NCBI RefSeq assembly: GCF_023555385.1
Contig: NZ_JAJSED010000001.1
Span: forward strand, 744,001-808,000
DNA length: 64,000 bases
Reading direction: 5' to 3'
From: Guyparkeria hydrothermalis
GTDB lineage: Bacteria; Pseudomonadota; Gammaproteobacteria; Halothiobacillales; Halothiobacillaceae
The notes under the pieces: generated by a model
What the model was told of the DNA's origin: nothing
The model's database searches: none
The model's input: only the letters and a program-made list of their open reading frames with translations
In this document: piece after piece, positions 9,002 to 18,080 of the stretch
How positions within the stretch are numbered: the first letter of the stretch is position 1
How the letters are laid out: the number at the start of each line of letters is the position of its first letter
Position numbers and translations under genes: made by a program

Positions 9002-10147
9002 CTAGTCGCCCGATTCCTCGCCTGCCTCGAGCGGAGCGAACAGCTCGGCCACCAGCTCGGTCGCGTAGCTGCCGGGCGGCAGCGAAAACTCGAGCGTCAA
9101 CCGACTTTCATCGATGCGGTAGTCGAGATCGGTCACGCGCACCGCCAACGGGCGCCGGTCGGAGGCGACCCGCCGAGCGGCGAACCAGTTGACCCACGCC
9201 TCGCCCCCGAGCCGGTCGATCATCTCGGCAGCCCGTGTCGATTCGGATTGCGCCACGCCGTCTCCGGCCTGGCTGCCCTGCTCGCCCCACAACGGACCGG
9301 TCGGTACCACGTCGCCCTCCTCCAGCCGTTGCTGCAGGGCATCGAGCTCGTCCGATTCGGCGAGAAAGCGGCTGCGCGAGCCGGCCAGCTGGAGCAGATC
9401 GCCGGGCAGGACGCGATCGAGCGTGCCCTCATCGAGGCGGGCGGCGAGCACGTGGTCAAAGATAGCGCTGCGCAAGGTGGAGATCAGCCAGTTGCGCACC
9501 GAGCGCTTCGGCTTGCCCACCCGCTCGCCGGTGCCCCACTCGACCAGCCCGCGCAGGTTGGAGTAGCCCCGCCCGTAGCGTTGCTCGCCAAAGTAGTTGG
9601 CCATCCCGCGCTCGGCCAGGAGGCCAACGCGTTCGTCGAGGTAGCTCGAGAGTCGTTCAGTCGAGGCCTGTGCATCGGTAACGGGGGAAACATCGTTCAG
9701 GACCAGACGGAACCGATTGGCGCGATGGGTGCCGCGACGCAGCTTGCGGTCGTGGCGATCGAGGGCCAGTACGCCGATACCGGCCTCGTCGCACTGCGCC
9801 TTAAACCCCTCCGGATCAAAGGTTTCATGCGGAAAGCTCAACCACTGCGTGGTGACGGCAAACCGGTCCTTGAGTCCGGAGAAGCCGATATCGCGTGCAC
9901 GCGTCCCGGTGGCCTTGCCGGCCCAGTCGACCAGCGCGCCGGTTGTCATGTCGCGCTTTTCCAGCCGCACCAGCCAATGATTGCCGGCACCGCTGGGTTC
10001 GAAACCCAGCTCCTCGTCGACACGGAAGGATTCCGGAGACGCCTTCAGGCCGGCCCGCCATTGCGGTTGCCCGCAGACACGGGGGCGCACGGTGCCTGGT
10101 GCGCCCAGCCAGTCGCGTGGCGCCGGCGCTGCCTCGGAATCACTCAT
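9002..10147 (-). CDS. truD: tRNA pseudouridine(13) synthase TruD
   Basis: A 381-residue enzyme that converts uridine 13 of certain tRNAs to pseudouridine. The catalytic aspartate is Asp94 in GFSGLKDRFAVTTQW, the TruD version of the pseudouridine synthase motif. Early residues FRVDEELGFEPSGAGNHWLV are also typical (KE/DF-V and GxGxHxW-type motifs). The second half holds the TRUD insertion domain, including ANYFGEQRYGR. The start overlaps the end of pyrC by 8 bases, so the two genes form a short operon. Confidence 0.95.
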   Translation of the reverse strand: MSDSEAAPAPRDWLGAPGTVRPRVCGQPQWRAGLKASPESFRVDEELGFEPSGAGNHWLVRLEKRDMTTGALVDWAGKATGTRARDIGFSGLKDRFAVTTQWLSFPHETFDPEGFKAQCDEAGIGVLALDRHDRKLRRGTHRANRFRLVLNDVSPVTDAQASTERLSSYLDERVGLLAERGMANYFGEQRYGRGYSNLRGLVEWGTGERVGKPKRSVRNWLISTLRSAIFDHVLAARLDEGTLDRVLPGDLLQLAGSRSRFLAESDELDALQQRLEEGDVVPTGPLWGEQGSQAGDGVAQSESTRAAEMIDRLGGEAWVNWFAARRVASDRRPLAVRVTDLDYRIDESRLTLEFSLPPGSYATELVAELFAPLEAGEESGD

Positions 10148-11183
10148 CCAGGAGGGTCGCGGTCCAGTCGATCGACTCGCCGCTCAGGAACGGCACCACC
10201 GTGTCGTCGCCGGCGCTCACGGGCGCCGGCACCGTCTGGGACCGACGCTCGAGCTTCAGGCGTCGCTCGTTGACCGGCAGGCCGTAGAAGCGCGGGCCGT
10301 TGAGGCTGGTGAACGCCTCGAGACGGTCCAGCGCACCGAGCTGGTCGAACACCTGGGCGTAGAGCTCGACCGCCACAGGCGCGGTGAAGGCGCCGGCACA
10401 GCCACAGGCGGATTCCTTGGCGCCCTTGGGGTGCGGGGCGCTGTCCGTGCCCATGAAGAACTTGCCGGACGGGTCGACTGCCGCCTCGAGCAGCGCCTCG
10501 CGGTGCTTTTCCCGCTTGAGGATCGGCAGGCAGTAGTAGTGCGGGCGGATACCGCCGGCCAGCATGGCGTTGCGGTTGAACATCAGGTGATGCGCGGTGA
10601 TCGTCGCACCGAGGCGGTCGCCCTGCGAGCGTACGAAGGCAACGGCCTGGGCGGTGGTGATGTGCTCCATCACCACCTTGAGTTCCGGGTAGCGCTCCAG
10701 CATCGGCGAGAGCACCCGCTCGATGAACACCGCCTCACGGTCGAAGATGTCCACGGCCGGATCGACCACCTCGCCGTGCACCAGCAGCGGCAGACCGGTG
10801 CGCTCCAGCGCACCCAGTACCGAATCGATGGCGAGCGGATCGGTCACGCCGTTTTCCGAGTTAGTCGTGGCCCCCGCCGGATACAGCTTGACCGCGTGGA
10901 TGTGCGGGTCGTTGGCCGCCTGCTCGATCTCCGCTGCCGTGGTCTGGTCGGTGAGATACAGCGTCATCAACGGCTGGAAGTCGTGTGCCGGTCCCACCGC
11001 CGCCAGCACCCGATCCCGATAGGCATTCGCCTCGGCCACGGTGGTCACCGGTGGCACCAGGTTGGGCATGATGATCGCCCGACCGCACTGGCGAGCGGAG
11101 AAACCGGCGACCGCGTCGAGCATCGCGCCATCGCGCAGGTGGAGGTGCCAGTCGTCCGGCTGGCGAATGGTCAGCTCATTCAA
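10140..11183 (-). CDS. pyrC: Dihydroorotase (class II)
   Basis: A 347-residue zinc enzyme of pyrimidine synthesis that interconverts carbamoyl-aspartate and dihydroorotate. The metal-binding HxH is in DDWHLHLRDG (His13 and His15). The lysine that is carboxylated in the family lies in HAVKLYPAGATTNSE (near residue 101). The only workable initiation codon after the in-frame upstream TAA is TTG (11183-11181), with a weak AAGAG sequence 9 bases before it. The 52-base gap upstream is unusually AT-rich and may hold a promoter. pyrD, the next pathway enzyme, lies 2.4 kb away on the other strand. Confidence 0.95.
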   Translation of the reverse strand: MNELTIRQPDDWHLHLRDGAMLDAVAGFSARQCGRAIIMPNLVPPVTTVAEANAYRDRVLAAVGPAHDFQPLMTLYLTDQTTAAEIEQAANDPHIHAVKLYPAGATTNSENGVTDPLAIDSVLGALERTGLPLLVHGEVVDPAVDIFDREAVFIERVLSPMLERYPELKVVMEHITTAQAVAFVRSQGDRLGATITAHHLMFNRNAMLAGGIRPHYYCLPILKREKHREALLEAAVDPSGKFFMGTDSAPHPKGAKESACGCAGAFTAPVAVELYAQVFDQLGALDRLEAFTSLNGPRFYGLPVNERRLKLERRSQTVPAPVSAGDDTVVPFLSGESIDWTATLLDE

Positions 11184-11235
11184 AAGACAAACTCTTAATT
11201 AATCAGTGATTTGAAAAAACATTCGTGACGTATTA

Positions 11236-11727
11236 TTACCACGCGATGTAAGCGTAGCCGTCTTCCTGATATTCCATCAGGGCCGCGGCGCCCACTTGCT
11301 CGATGCGGGCGAATTCACGCATGTCTTCCTCGGCATAGCCGACGGTGTTCATGGTATTGCCGCAGGCAATCCATTCGACGTCGTAGTTCTTGGCGAAGCC
11401 CTCGACGCGGGCGTAGATCTCCGGGTCGACCTCACGCTTTGGCTCTTTGGCCAGCAGGTGGACCCCGCCGGCGAAACACGCGACGGCGATCTTCACGTTG
11501 CCGCCGTATTTGCCGATCATGGCGTTCATCGAGTTGAGCACGTGGGTCTGGTAGTCCACGTCGGCGTGATTGAGCTGGTAAATGACCCGGTGGGCCGGCT
11601 CGTCGCCCGGAAAGTACAGATCGTCCTGCCCCTCCTCCTGGGCATGGACACGGCCGATGCCCAGCGCCGCGCCGGCACCTGCCAGCGCTGTTATGAAACG
11701 GCGTCGATTCTTGAGAAAATCCTGCAT
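11236..11727 (-). CDS. Tat-exported DsrE-family protein
   Basis: A 163-residue protein with a twin-arginine signal (NRRRFITALAGAGAAL, residues 7-22), so probably folded before export to the periplasm. The mature part has the DsrE/F-like alpha/beta fold: VIYQLNHADVDYQTHVLNSM, VKIAVACFAGGVHLL and EWIACGNTMNTVG. Two cysteines (in VACFAG and IACGNT) are candidates for sulfur handling. DsrE-family proteins relay sulfur or bind persulfides in sulfur metabolism. A strong ribosome-binding site (GAGGTGAGGA) precedes the ATG. Neighbours (pyrC downstream, ArnT-like gene upstream) give no functional hint. The exact role is unknown. Confidence 0.82.
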   Translation of the reverse strand: MQDFLKNRRRFITALAGAGAALGIGRVHAQEEGQDDLYFPGDEPAHRVIYQLNHADVDYQTHVLNSMNAMIGKYGGNVKIAVACFAGGVHLLAKEPKREVDPEIYARVEGFAKNYDVEWIACGNTMNTVGYAEEDMREFARIEQVGAAALMEYQEDGYAYIAW

Positions 11728-11860
11728 TCCTCACCTCGTAAAGCCGCAGGCCTGGCCTGCTCTCGAATGGTTTCCACGCTCCGTCGCACCGCTCTATCGG
11801 GCGATCCTCGCCCTTTGCTGCTCATGGTAGCCCATCCCGCCGCCGGGACGAGCGCGACAC

Positions 11861-13426
11861 TCATTCCGCCTGACCGACGCGCAGCAGCACGACACCGCCC
11901 TCGGCGTAGATCACGTCACCCGGAATACCCTCAACCCGCTGAGCACGGGTCAGCAGCAGATCGCCCGGGCGCGTGTCGCGGCGCTCCACCACCTGCTGGG
12001 CGTAGACGCCGAAGCTGGGCGTGTTCATGCCGCGCATCACCAGCGGGCCCGGCAGGTCGCGGGCGATCAGACCGGCCTCCTTGACCGGCCCCTGCTGCAT
12101 CTGGCCGACGGCGTTGAGCACCAGCGCATTGACCACCAGCGAGAACGACAACGCCACCGGGATCATGATCCGCGGCAACGACCAGCGGCGGGCCATCCCG
12201 GCGGCCACCACCAGCAGCAGCGTCCCGCCGACGATCAGGTACCAGGACAGGCCGAAGAACCGGTCGCGCTCGGCCAGCATGTCCTGTACGTAAGCGGGCT
12301 TGATCTGATCGAAGTTGATCTCCACCAGCCACGGCAGCAGCAGCACGAACAGCAGGAAGGCCGCCGGCGGCAACAGGTGCAGCCAACGATTCCTGATCTG
12401 CGGCAGGTGCGAGGCCATCACCAGCATCAGCCCGATCAGCCCATAGTTGAGGTAATGCGGCAGCTTGGTGCCGGAAAACGAGAACAGCAGCAGGGTGAGG
12501 CCGAACCAGATCCAGCCGAAGCGCCGCAACGCCAGCGGAATGGAAGGCGGGTGACCGTAGCCGTTCTGCCAGTCGGAACGCAGATAGCGCAGCGACGTCA
12601 GCACCGCGCCGGTGAACGGCAGCAGGGCGACGAACGTGACCACCGGGTAGTACCACAGCCCGCCGGAATGCCCCTCCATCGCCTCGCCGAAGCGCCCGAC
12701 GTTGTTCTTGAGGAAGAACTCGTCGATGAAGTGCTGGCCGTGTTCGATCCACACCGCCACGTACCACGGCACGGCCACGACCAGGAAGAGCAGGATGCCC
12801 TGCCAGTCGAGCACCGCCCGCCACCAATCGCGTCCGCGCGCGGTGGCGAGGTAGAAGAAGAAACTCGCGGCCGCCGGGATGACCACCGCCACCGGCCCCT
12901 TGGTGAGAAACCCGAGCCCCATGGCCAGATACGCCCAGCGCACCCAGCGCCGCTCGCCGGTCACCCAGTGGTTGAAGGTGGCGAACGTCGCGCCGGTGAG
13001 GAAGAACAACAGCACCGCGTCCGAGATCGCCGCCTTGCCCACGACGGTCGTCATCAGCGATGTGGCCGCGATCAGGGCGGCGAAGAAGGCCTGCCGGGCG
13101 CCCAGATGGCGATCGGCAAAGACGTAGATCATCCCTACCCACGCGGCCGAAGCGATCACCGAGGGCAGGCGGAAGGCCCACTCGGTGAAGCCGAACAGCC
13201 CCACCGAGATCGCCTGCAGCCAGTAGATCAGCACCGGCTTGGCGAAGCGCGGCTCGTCATTGAGATACGGCGTCAGGAAGTCGCCACGCTCGAACATTGC
13301 CCAGGTCGCGCCGGTGAACGCGCCCTCGTCGAGGTCGAACAGCGGCAGGCTGCCGATACCCCAGACGTAGCCGATCGCCACGGCGATGGAGAGGACGATC
13401 AGGTGGAATCGACGGGAATCGAGCAT
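11861..13426 (-). CDS. ArnT-like membrane glycosyltransferase (GT83/PMT family)
   Basis: A 521-residue protein with about 11-12 hydrophobic helices. The first periplasmic loop holds LPLFDLDEGAFTGATWAMF (about 27-45), the acidic DE motif of the PMT/ArnT superfamily, followed by YLNDEPRFAKPVLIYWLQ. Such enzymes move a sugar from a polyprenyl-phosphate carrier to lipid A, protein or another periplasmic acceptor. Whether this one adds aminoarabinose or another sugar is not known. A carrier-loading GT2 enzyme is present at 23.7-24.8 kb, though not in the same operon. The gene is transcribed away from pyrD across a 149-base divergent gap. Confidence 0.87.
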   Translation of the reverse strand: MLDSRRFHLIVLSIAVAIGYVWGIGSLPLFDLDEGAFTGATWAMFERGDFLTPYLNDEPRFAKPVLIYWLQAISVGLFGFTEWAFRLPSVIASAAWVGMIYVFADRHLGARQAFFAALIAATSLMTTVVGKAAISDAVLLFFLTGATFATFNHWVTGERRWVRWAYLAMGLGFLTKGPVAVVIPAAASFFFYLATARGRDWWRAVLDWQGILLFLVVAVPWYVAVWIEHGQHFIDEFFLKNNVGRFGEAMEGHSGGLWYYPVVTFVALLPFTGAVLTSLRYLRSDWQNGYGHPPSIPLALRRFGWIWFGLTLLLFSFSGTKLPHYLNYGLIGLMLVMASHLPQIRNRWLHLLPPAAFLLFVLLLPWLVEINFDQIKPAYVQDMLAERDRFFGLSWYLIVGGTLLLVVAAGMARRWSLPRIMIPVALSFSLVVNALVLNAVGQMQQGPVKEAGLIARDLPGPLVMRGMNTPSFGVYAQQVVERRDTRPGDLLLTRAQRVEGIPGDVIYAEGGVVLLRVGQAE

Positions 13427-13539
13427 GGCAGGCGGTCTCGTGACGGTCGGATGGCCCCAACGGCGTGGGCAATAGCGATGGCGCGGCAGTATATCAACCG
13501 CGCCGCCGGGTTCGACCGCAAGAAGTCCCTCGAACTCGC

Positions 13540-13545
13540 TACAAT
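13540..13545 (+). promoter_or_regulatory. Candidate -10 box for pyrD
   Basis: TACAAT lies 30 bases before the pyrD ATG, in the 149-base gap between divergent genes, which would give a leader of about 24 bases. No good -35 sequence stands 16-18 bases upstream, so this rests on the -10 match and position only. Confidence 0.35.
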
Positions 13546-13575
13546 GGCCTTTTGCCTTCAGATCGCGAGCCCATC

Positions 13576-14613
13576 ATGGATCTTTACCCCCTGCTCCGCC
13601 CGCTCCTGTTCCGACTCGAGCCCGAGACGGCCCATCGCGTCACGCTCTCCCTGCTCGACCTGGCCGCGCGTACGCCATGGTGCGGCATGCAGCGGAACGG
13701 CGTGACCTCGGACCCGGTGACGCTGATGGGACTGGAATTCCCCAACCGGGTCGGTCTGGCCGCCGGGCTGGACAAGAATGCCGCCCATATCCGCGGGCTT
13801 GGCTGCCTGGGCTTCGGCTTTATCGAGGTCGGCACGCTGACCCCGCGGCCGCAGCCGGGCAACCCGGCCCCGCGCCTGTTCCGCCTGCCGCAGGCCGAGG
13901 CCCTGATCAATCGGATGGGTTTCAACAACGACGGCGTCGAGGCCGCGCTGGCGAATATCGCCGCGGCTCCGCGCAACGTCCCGCTGGGGATCAATCTGGG
14001 CAAGAACTTCGACACGCCGATCGAGGATGCGCTGGATGACTATCGCGCCGGGCTCGCCGCCGTGTACGCGCACGCCGATTACGTCACGATCAACATCTCC
14101 TCGCCCAACACCGCCAACCTGCGCAACCTGCAGGGAGGCGAGGCGTTCACCGCCCTGCTCGCGGGCCTGGCCGAGGAACGCGCCCGTCTGACCGAACAGC
14201 ACGACCGCCATGTGCCGCTGGCCATCAAAATTGCCCCGGACATCGAGGACGACGAACTGCCGGCACTGACCGATGCGCTGGTCGAACACGGTATCGATGC
14301 GGTGATCGCGACCAATACCACGGTCGGTCGGCCTATGGTGGAAGGCCTGCCTCAGGCCGACGAGGCCGGCGGTTTGAGTGGCGCGCCGGTGCGCGAACGC
14401 TCGACCGAGGTAATCGCCGCCCTGCGCGAGCAGCTACCGGAGGGATTCCCGATCATCGGCGTCGGTGGCATTGATTCCGGCGAGGCCGCGCTGGCGAAGA
14501 TCCGGGCAGGCGCCGACCTGGTGCAGGTTTACACGGGGCTCATCTACCGCGGACCCGCCCTGGTCGGTGAAGTCACTCAGGCCCTCGCGCAATCGGGTCA
14601 CGCGTCGGATTAG
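13576..14613 (+). CDS. pyrD: Dihydroorotate dehydrogenase (quinone), class 2
   Basis: A 345-residue membrane-associated FMN enzyme that oxidises dihydroorotate to orotate and passes electrons to quinone. Class 2 features: the N-terminal helix [34 protein letters not shown] (FMN site), the active-site serine segment [16 protein letters not shown], and late [13 protein letters not shown] with [13 protein letters not shown] (phosphate binding). The open frame begins at 13465, but this ATG gives the usual family N-terminus and length. Confidence 0.96.
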   Translation: MDLYPLLRPLLFRLEPETAHRVTLSLLDLAARTPWCGMQRNGVTSDPVTLMGLEFPNRVGLAAGLDKNAAHIRGLGCLGFGFIEVGTLTPRPQPGNPAPRLFRLPQAEALINRMGFNNDGVEAALANIAAAPRNVPLGINLGKNFDTPIEDALDDYRAGLAAVYAHADYVTINISSPNTANLRNLQGGEAFTALLAGLAEERARLTEQHDRHVPLAIKIAPDIEDDELPALTDALVEHGIDAVIATNTTVGRPMVEGLPQADEAGGLSGAPVRERSTEVIAALREQLPEGFPIIGVGGIDSGEAALAKIRAGADLVQVYTGLIYRGPALVGEVTQALAQSGHASD

Positions 14614-14687
14614 GTGCCTTGCCGCAAACCTCTGGCGCTTTCTCCCTGATTTAGCAAAATAATTTTCTCCCGCGACTACACTCACTC

Positions 14688-14720
14688 ACCGGCCGCCGAC
14701 CCGTTCGTCGGCCTGCCGGT
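14688..14720 (+). other. Stem-loop in the leader of the GT4 gene
   Basis: ACCGGC (14688-14693) pairs with GCCGGT (14715-14720), and inside it CGAC (14697-14700) pairs with GTCG (14707-14710). No T-run follows, so it is a poor intrinsic terminator. It lies between pyrD and the glycosyltransferase and could be a leader structure or the end of pyrD mRNA. Confidence 0.4.
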
Positions 14721-14788
14721 GTTTCGCCGACTCCGGGGGCTAGCCACCGTCTGCCACCGGAGGGCATCTCAAGATGCCGGCCAATGGT

Positions 14789-14793
14789 GGAGG
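14789..14793 (+). promoter_or_regulatory. Ribosome-binding site that fixes the GT4 start at GTG
   Basis: A GGAGG sequence stands 7 bases before GTG 14801. An in-frame ATG at 14774 lies upstream of this site and has no comparable signal, so the GTG is the preferred start. Confidence 0.8.
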
Positions 14794-14800
14794 TGGTGCG

Positions 14801-15832
14801 GTGAGAATTGCGCAGGTCGCCCCGTTACACGAAAGCGTTCCGCCCCGTACCTATGGGGGAACCGAGCGCATCGTGCACTACCTCACCGAAGCACTGGTGA
14901 AACAAGGACACGAGGTGACCCTCTACGCCAGCGGCGATTCCCGAACCAGCGCGCGTCTGCATCCAGGCGTGAGGGAATCCCTAAGGGTCTCGACGACACG
15001 ACGAGACCCCCTTGCGTGGCACGTCCTGCAACTCGCCCTGGTGGCCCAGGAAGCGGCGGATTACGATCTGGTCCATTTCCATACCGACTTCCTACACTTC
15101 CCGCTCTGGCGCCGGATGTCGGTCCCTCAACTGACTACTCTCCACGGGCGCCTGAACCTCCCGGACCTCCTCCCCCTGTTCGAGGAATTCAGCGACATCC
15201 ACGTCGCCTCCATCTCCGATAATCAGCGCGGCGCGCTACGGGACGTCGCCCGGTGGGCGGGGACCGTCTACAACGGCATCCCGGCCGGTTCCTACACGTT
15301 TCGGCACGAACAGGGACGCTACTTGGCCTTCCTCGGGCGGATCTCGCCGGAAAAGGGACCCGAAGCGGCGATCGACATCGCCATCCGGGCGGGTATCCCA
15401 CTGAAAATGGCCGCCAAGGTCGACCCGGTCGACCGGGACTACTTTGAGGCCCGCGTCCGGGACCGCCTGACGCATCCGCTGATCGAGTACGTGGGCGAGA
15501 TTGACGAGCAAGGCAAGAACGAATTGCTAGGCGGGGCGCTGGCCCTGTTGTTCCCAATCGACTGGCCGGAGCCATTCGGACTGGCCATGGTCGAGGCGAT
15601 GGCGTGCGGCACGCCGGTTATTGCCTACCGCCAGGGCGCCGTACCCGAGGTCATGAGCGAAGGCGTAAGCGGCTTCGTGGTCGCGTCGGTCGACGAGGCG
15701 GTAAGCGCCCTCGACCGGATCGACCGGATCGATCGCTCCGCCTGCCGTGCCTATTTCGAGCAGCGCTTCACCGTCGATCACATGGTTCGCGGGTATCTGG
15801 ATCTTTATCGGCAGCTTGCCGCGCCCGCGTGA
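14801..15832 (+). CDS. Glycosyltransferase family 4 protein
   Basis: A 343-residue cytosolic GT-B fold enzyme that moves a sugar from a nucleotide-sugar donor. Seen: the N-terminal PPRTYGGTERIVHYL loop, the second-domain opening LAFLGRISPEKGPEAAIDIA, and the donor-binding E-x7-E motif in EPFGLAMVEAMACGTPVIAY. A tandem 9-base repeat (DRIDRIDR near residues 304-311) lies in the C-terminal helix. The next gene, a debranching-like enzyme, begins 42 bases downstream with its own good ribosome-binding site, so the two probably form a two-gene operon. The acceptor and product are unknown. A stored or exported glucan or a glucoside osmolyte is possible. Confidence 0.88.
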   Translation: MRIAQVAPLHESVPPRTYGGTERIVHYLTEALVKQGHEVTLYASGDSRTSARLHPGVRESLRVSTTRRDPLAWHVLQLALVAQEAADYDLVHFHTDFLHFPLWRRMSVPQLTTLHGRLNLPDLLPLFEEFSDIHVASISDNQRGALRDVARWAGTVYNGIPAGSYTFRHEQGRYLAFLGRISPEKGPEAAIDIAIRAGIPLKMAAKVDPVDRDYFEARVRDRLTHPLIEYVGEIDEQGKNELLGGALALLFPIDWPEPFGLAMVEAMACGTPVIAYRQGAVPEVMSEGVSGFVVASVDEAVSALDRIDRIDRSACRAYFEQRFTVDHMVRGYLDLYRQLAAPA

Positions 15833-15873
15833 GCGCAATGTTTCTTTCGAACCGACTGATGGAGGGGTAACCG

Positions 15874-18033
15874 ATGGACGACGCGATTCAGATCGACAAC
15901 CGCTGGTATATCCCGGCCATGTCGGCCCGAGCGGACGACCGCAACCGCGTGCTGAAGTCCGGGGATGGCTTCGTGGTGTTCAGCCGTCATGGGGAAATGG
16001 GCCATGCCGGCTTCGGCGACCAAGGGTTTTACTACCGCGGCACCCGGCATGTGTCCTACTGGCACCTTCTGCTCGCCGGGCGAGAGCCGGTATTATTGAA
16101 TTCCATGGTCCATCTGGACAACAGTCGACTGGCGATCGACCAGACATCACCTGACCTGTTCGTCGACGGAAGATGCTGGTTGCCGAAGGGCAGCCTGCAC
16201 ATACGTCGGGAGCTAGGGATCCACGATTACGTCCTTACCGAGCAGCTGTCGCTGACCAACTACCACCAGGAAACGCGTGCCTTCGAGCTGACCTACGAGA
16301 TCGGCGCGGACTTCCGCGATATCTTCGAGGTCCGAGGCAACACACGGCCCCGCCGAGGCAATGATCGGACACCCCAGATCGAGGCGAACGCGATGATATT
16401 CGGTTATGACGGACTCGATGGCGTGACCCGGCGCACACGAGCCGGCTTTTCGCCCGCCCCAAGCAGGATTGACGCGAACACGGCCAGTTTCGACATCGAA
16501 CTCGGACCGGGCGAGAGTTGCCACATCGAGACAACGATCTCCTGCGATATTGGAGAGGCCGGGTTTCTCGTCCCGGACCACGATCGGACCATGCAGGCAA
16601 TCGAGGCAGAGGTCGCCGCCGACCGGGAATCACGTACCGAGGTAATCACCGACAACGAACAATTTAACGACTGGATCAACCGCTCGGTGGCCGATCTCCA
16701 GATGCTTACCACCCGGACACGCCACGGCCCCTACCCCTATGCCGGGGTGCCGTGGTTCTCGACCCCATTCGGTCGCGACGGCATCATCACCGCGCTACAG
16801 ACGCTCTGGACGCAGCCCGAGATCGGACGGGGCGTGTTGACCTTCCTGGCCGATACCCAAGCCGACGGCGAGGATCCGGCCAACGAGGCCGAACCGGGGA
16901 AGATCATTCACGAAATGCGCGATGGCGAAATGGCGGCGCTCGGTGAAGTACCCTTCCGCCGCTACTACGGCTCGGTAGATGCCACGCCGCTATTCGTGAT
17001 GTTGGCGTATAAATACTACCGCCGGACCGGCGATCGCGAATTCATCCGGGGGATCTGGCCCAATATCTCACGGGCGCTGGCATGGGTCACCGGACAGTTG
17101 TCACAGCATGGATTTCTTGTCTACTCACGGCATGACGCCAAGGGCCTGGTCCAACAGGGCTGGAAGGATTCCGATGATGCCGTCTTTCACGTTGACGGAC
17201 AGCCGCCCCGGCCACCGGTCGCGATATGCGAAGTACAGGGCTATGCCTTCGATGCCCTGCGCCGGGGAAGCGAAATGGCTGACCTTCTCGGTCTCGCCCC
17301 CCTGGCGTCCGACTGGCGCCGATCGGCGGAGGAACTGCAGGCTCGTTTCGAGCAGCGCTTCTGGCTCGAACAGATCGGGACGTACGCCCTGGCGATCGAC
17401 GGGGACGATCGACCCTGCGCGGTGCGCAGCTCCAACCCTGGTCATCTGCTCTATTCGGGTATCGTCTCCCCCGAACGGGCGGCCCGGGTCAGCGCGGGGC
17501 TGATCTCGCCAGCGGCGTTCAACGGCTGGGGCGTACGCACCATCTTCGAGAAAGAATGCCGCTATAACCCGATGTCCTACCACAACGGGTCTGTCTGGCC
17601 CCACGATACCGCCATCGCGGCAGCGGGCATGGCGGCCTACGGTCACAAGGACGACGCCTTGGTGCTACTCGAAGGGCTGTTCAACGCCGCCATTCACTTC
17701 GATCTACATCGCCTGCCGGAGCTGTTCTGTGGGTTTGAGCGCATATCGGGACAGGCGCCAACCCAGTACCCGGTGGCCTGCTCACCGCAAGCCTGGGCCA
17801 GCGGCACCGTGTTCATGTTCCTGGAGGCGATGCTCGGATTGCACGTTGACCCGGACGCGGCTCGCGTCTCACTCGACCATCCGCGCCTACCGGATTACAT
17901 CACCTGGCTGCGCATACGACGTATTCGACACCGGAACGCAGAACTCGACCTGATCGTTCGTCGGCACGGCAAGGACATCGCGGTCAATATCGAGCGACGA
18001 GCAGGCCCGATGGAACTCAATGTGACGGTGTGA
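15874..18033 (+). CDS. Glycogen-debranching-like amylo-alpha-1,6-glucosidase
   Basis: A 719-residue cytosolic enzyme. The N-terminal half (about 1-265) is the beta-rich domain found before debranching-enzyme catalytic domains (FSRHGEMGHAGFGDQGFYYR, SYWHLLLAGREP). The rest is an (alpha/alpha)6 barrel with GVPWFSTPFGRDGIITALQ, the acidic segment KIIHEMRDGEMAAL, QGWKDSDDAVFH (likely catalytic Asp) and NGSVWPHDTAIA. It is expected to cut alpha-1,6 or related glucosidic links. A strong ribosome-binding site (GGAGGGG) precedes the ATG. The GT4 gene directly upstream suggests a shared saccharide. No glycogen synthase, branching enzyme or phosphorylase is in this window, so a glycogen role is not certain. 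Confidence 0.88.
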   Translation: MDDAIQIDNRWYIPAMSARADDRNRVLKSGDGFVVFSRHGEMGHAGFGDQGFYYRGTRHVSYWHLLLAGREPVLLNSMVHLDNSRLAIDQTSPDLFVDGRCWLPKGSLHIRRELGIHDYVLTEQLSLTNYHQETRAFELTYEIGADFRDIFEVRGNTRPRRGNDRTPQIEANAMIFGYDGLDGVTRRTRAGFSPAPSRIDANTASFDIELGPGESCHIETTISCDIGEAGFLVPDHDRTMQAIEAEVAADRESRTEVITDNEQFNDWINRSVADLQMLTTRTRHGPYPYAGVPWFSTPFGRDGIITALQTLWTQPEIGRGVLTFLADTQADGEDPANEAEPGKIIHEMRDGEMAALGEVPFRRYYGSVDATPLFVMLAYKYYRRTGDREFIRGIWPNISRALAWVTGQLSQHGFLVYSRHDAKGLVQQGWKDSDDAVFHVDGQPPRPPVAICEVQGYAFDALRRGSEMADLLGLAPLASDWRRSAEELQARFEQRFWLEQIGTYALAIDGDDRPCAVRSSNPGHLLYSGIVSPERAARVSAGLISPAAFNGWGVRTIFEKECRYNPMSYHNGSVWPHDTAIAAAGMAAYGHKDDALVLLEGLFNAAIHFDLHRLPELFCGFERISGQAPTQYPVACSPQAWASGTVFMFLEAMLGLHVDPDAARVSLDHPRLPDYITWLRIRRIRHRNAELDLIVRRHGKDIAVNIERRAGPMELNVTV

Positions 18034-18047
18034 GGTTGACCGCTGCC

Positions 18048-18066
18048 AGGTCCGCCGTCTGGACCT
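18048..18066. other. Inverted repeat between convergent genes
   Basis: AGGTCC (18048-18053) and GGACCT (18061-18066) can pair around a 7-base loop in the 47-base gap between the convergent debranching and moeB genes. No T-run follows on either strand, so it is only a weak terminator candidate. Confidence 0.3.
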
Positions 18067-18080
18067 CACCGTGCCGAGGT

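Noticed and set aside
15713-15740. Short 9-base tandem repeat in the GT4 gene (DRI repeats)
   Set aside because: Only two to three in-frame copies within a coding helix; too short to call a repeat element.
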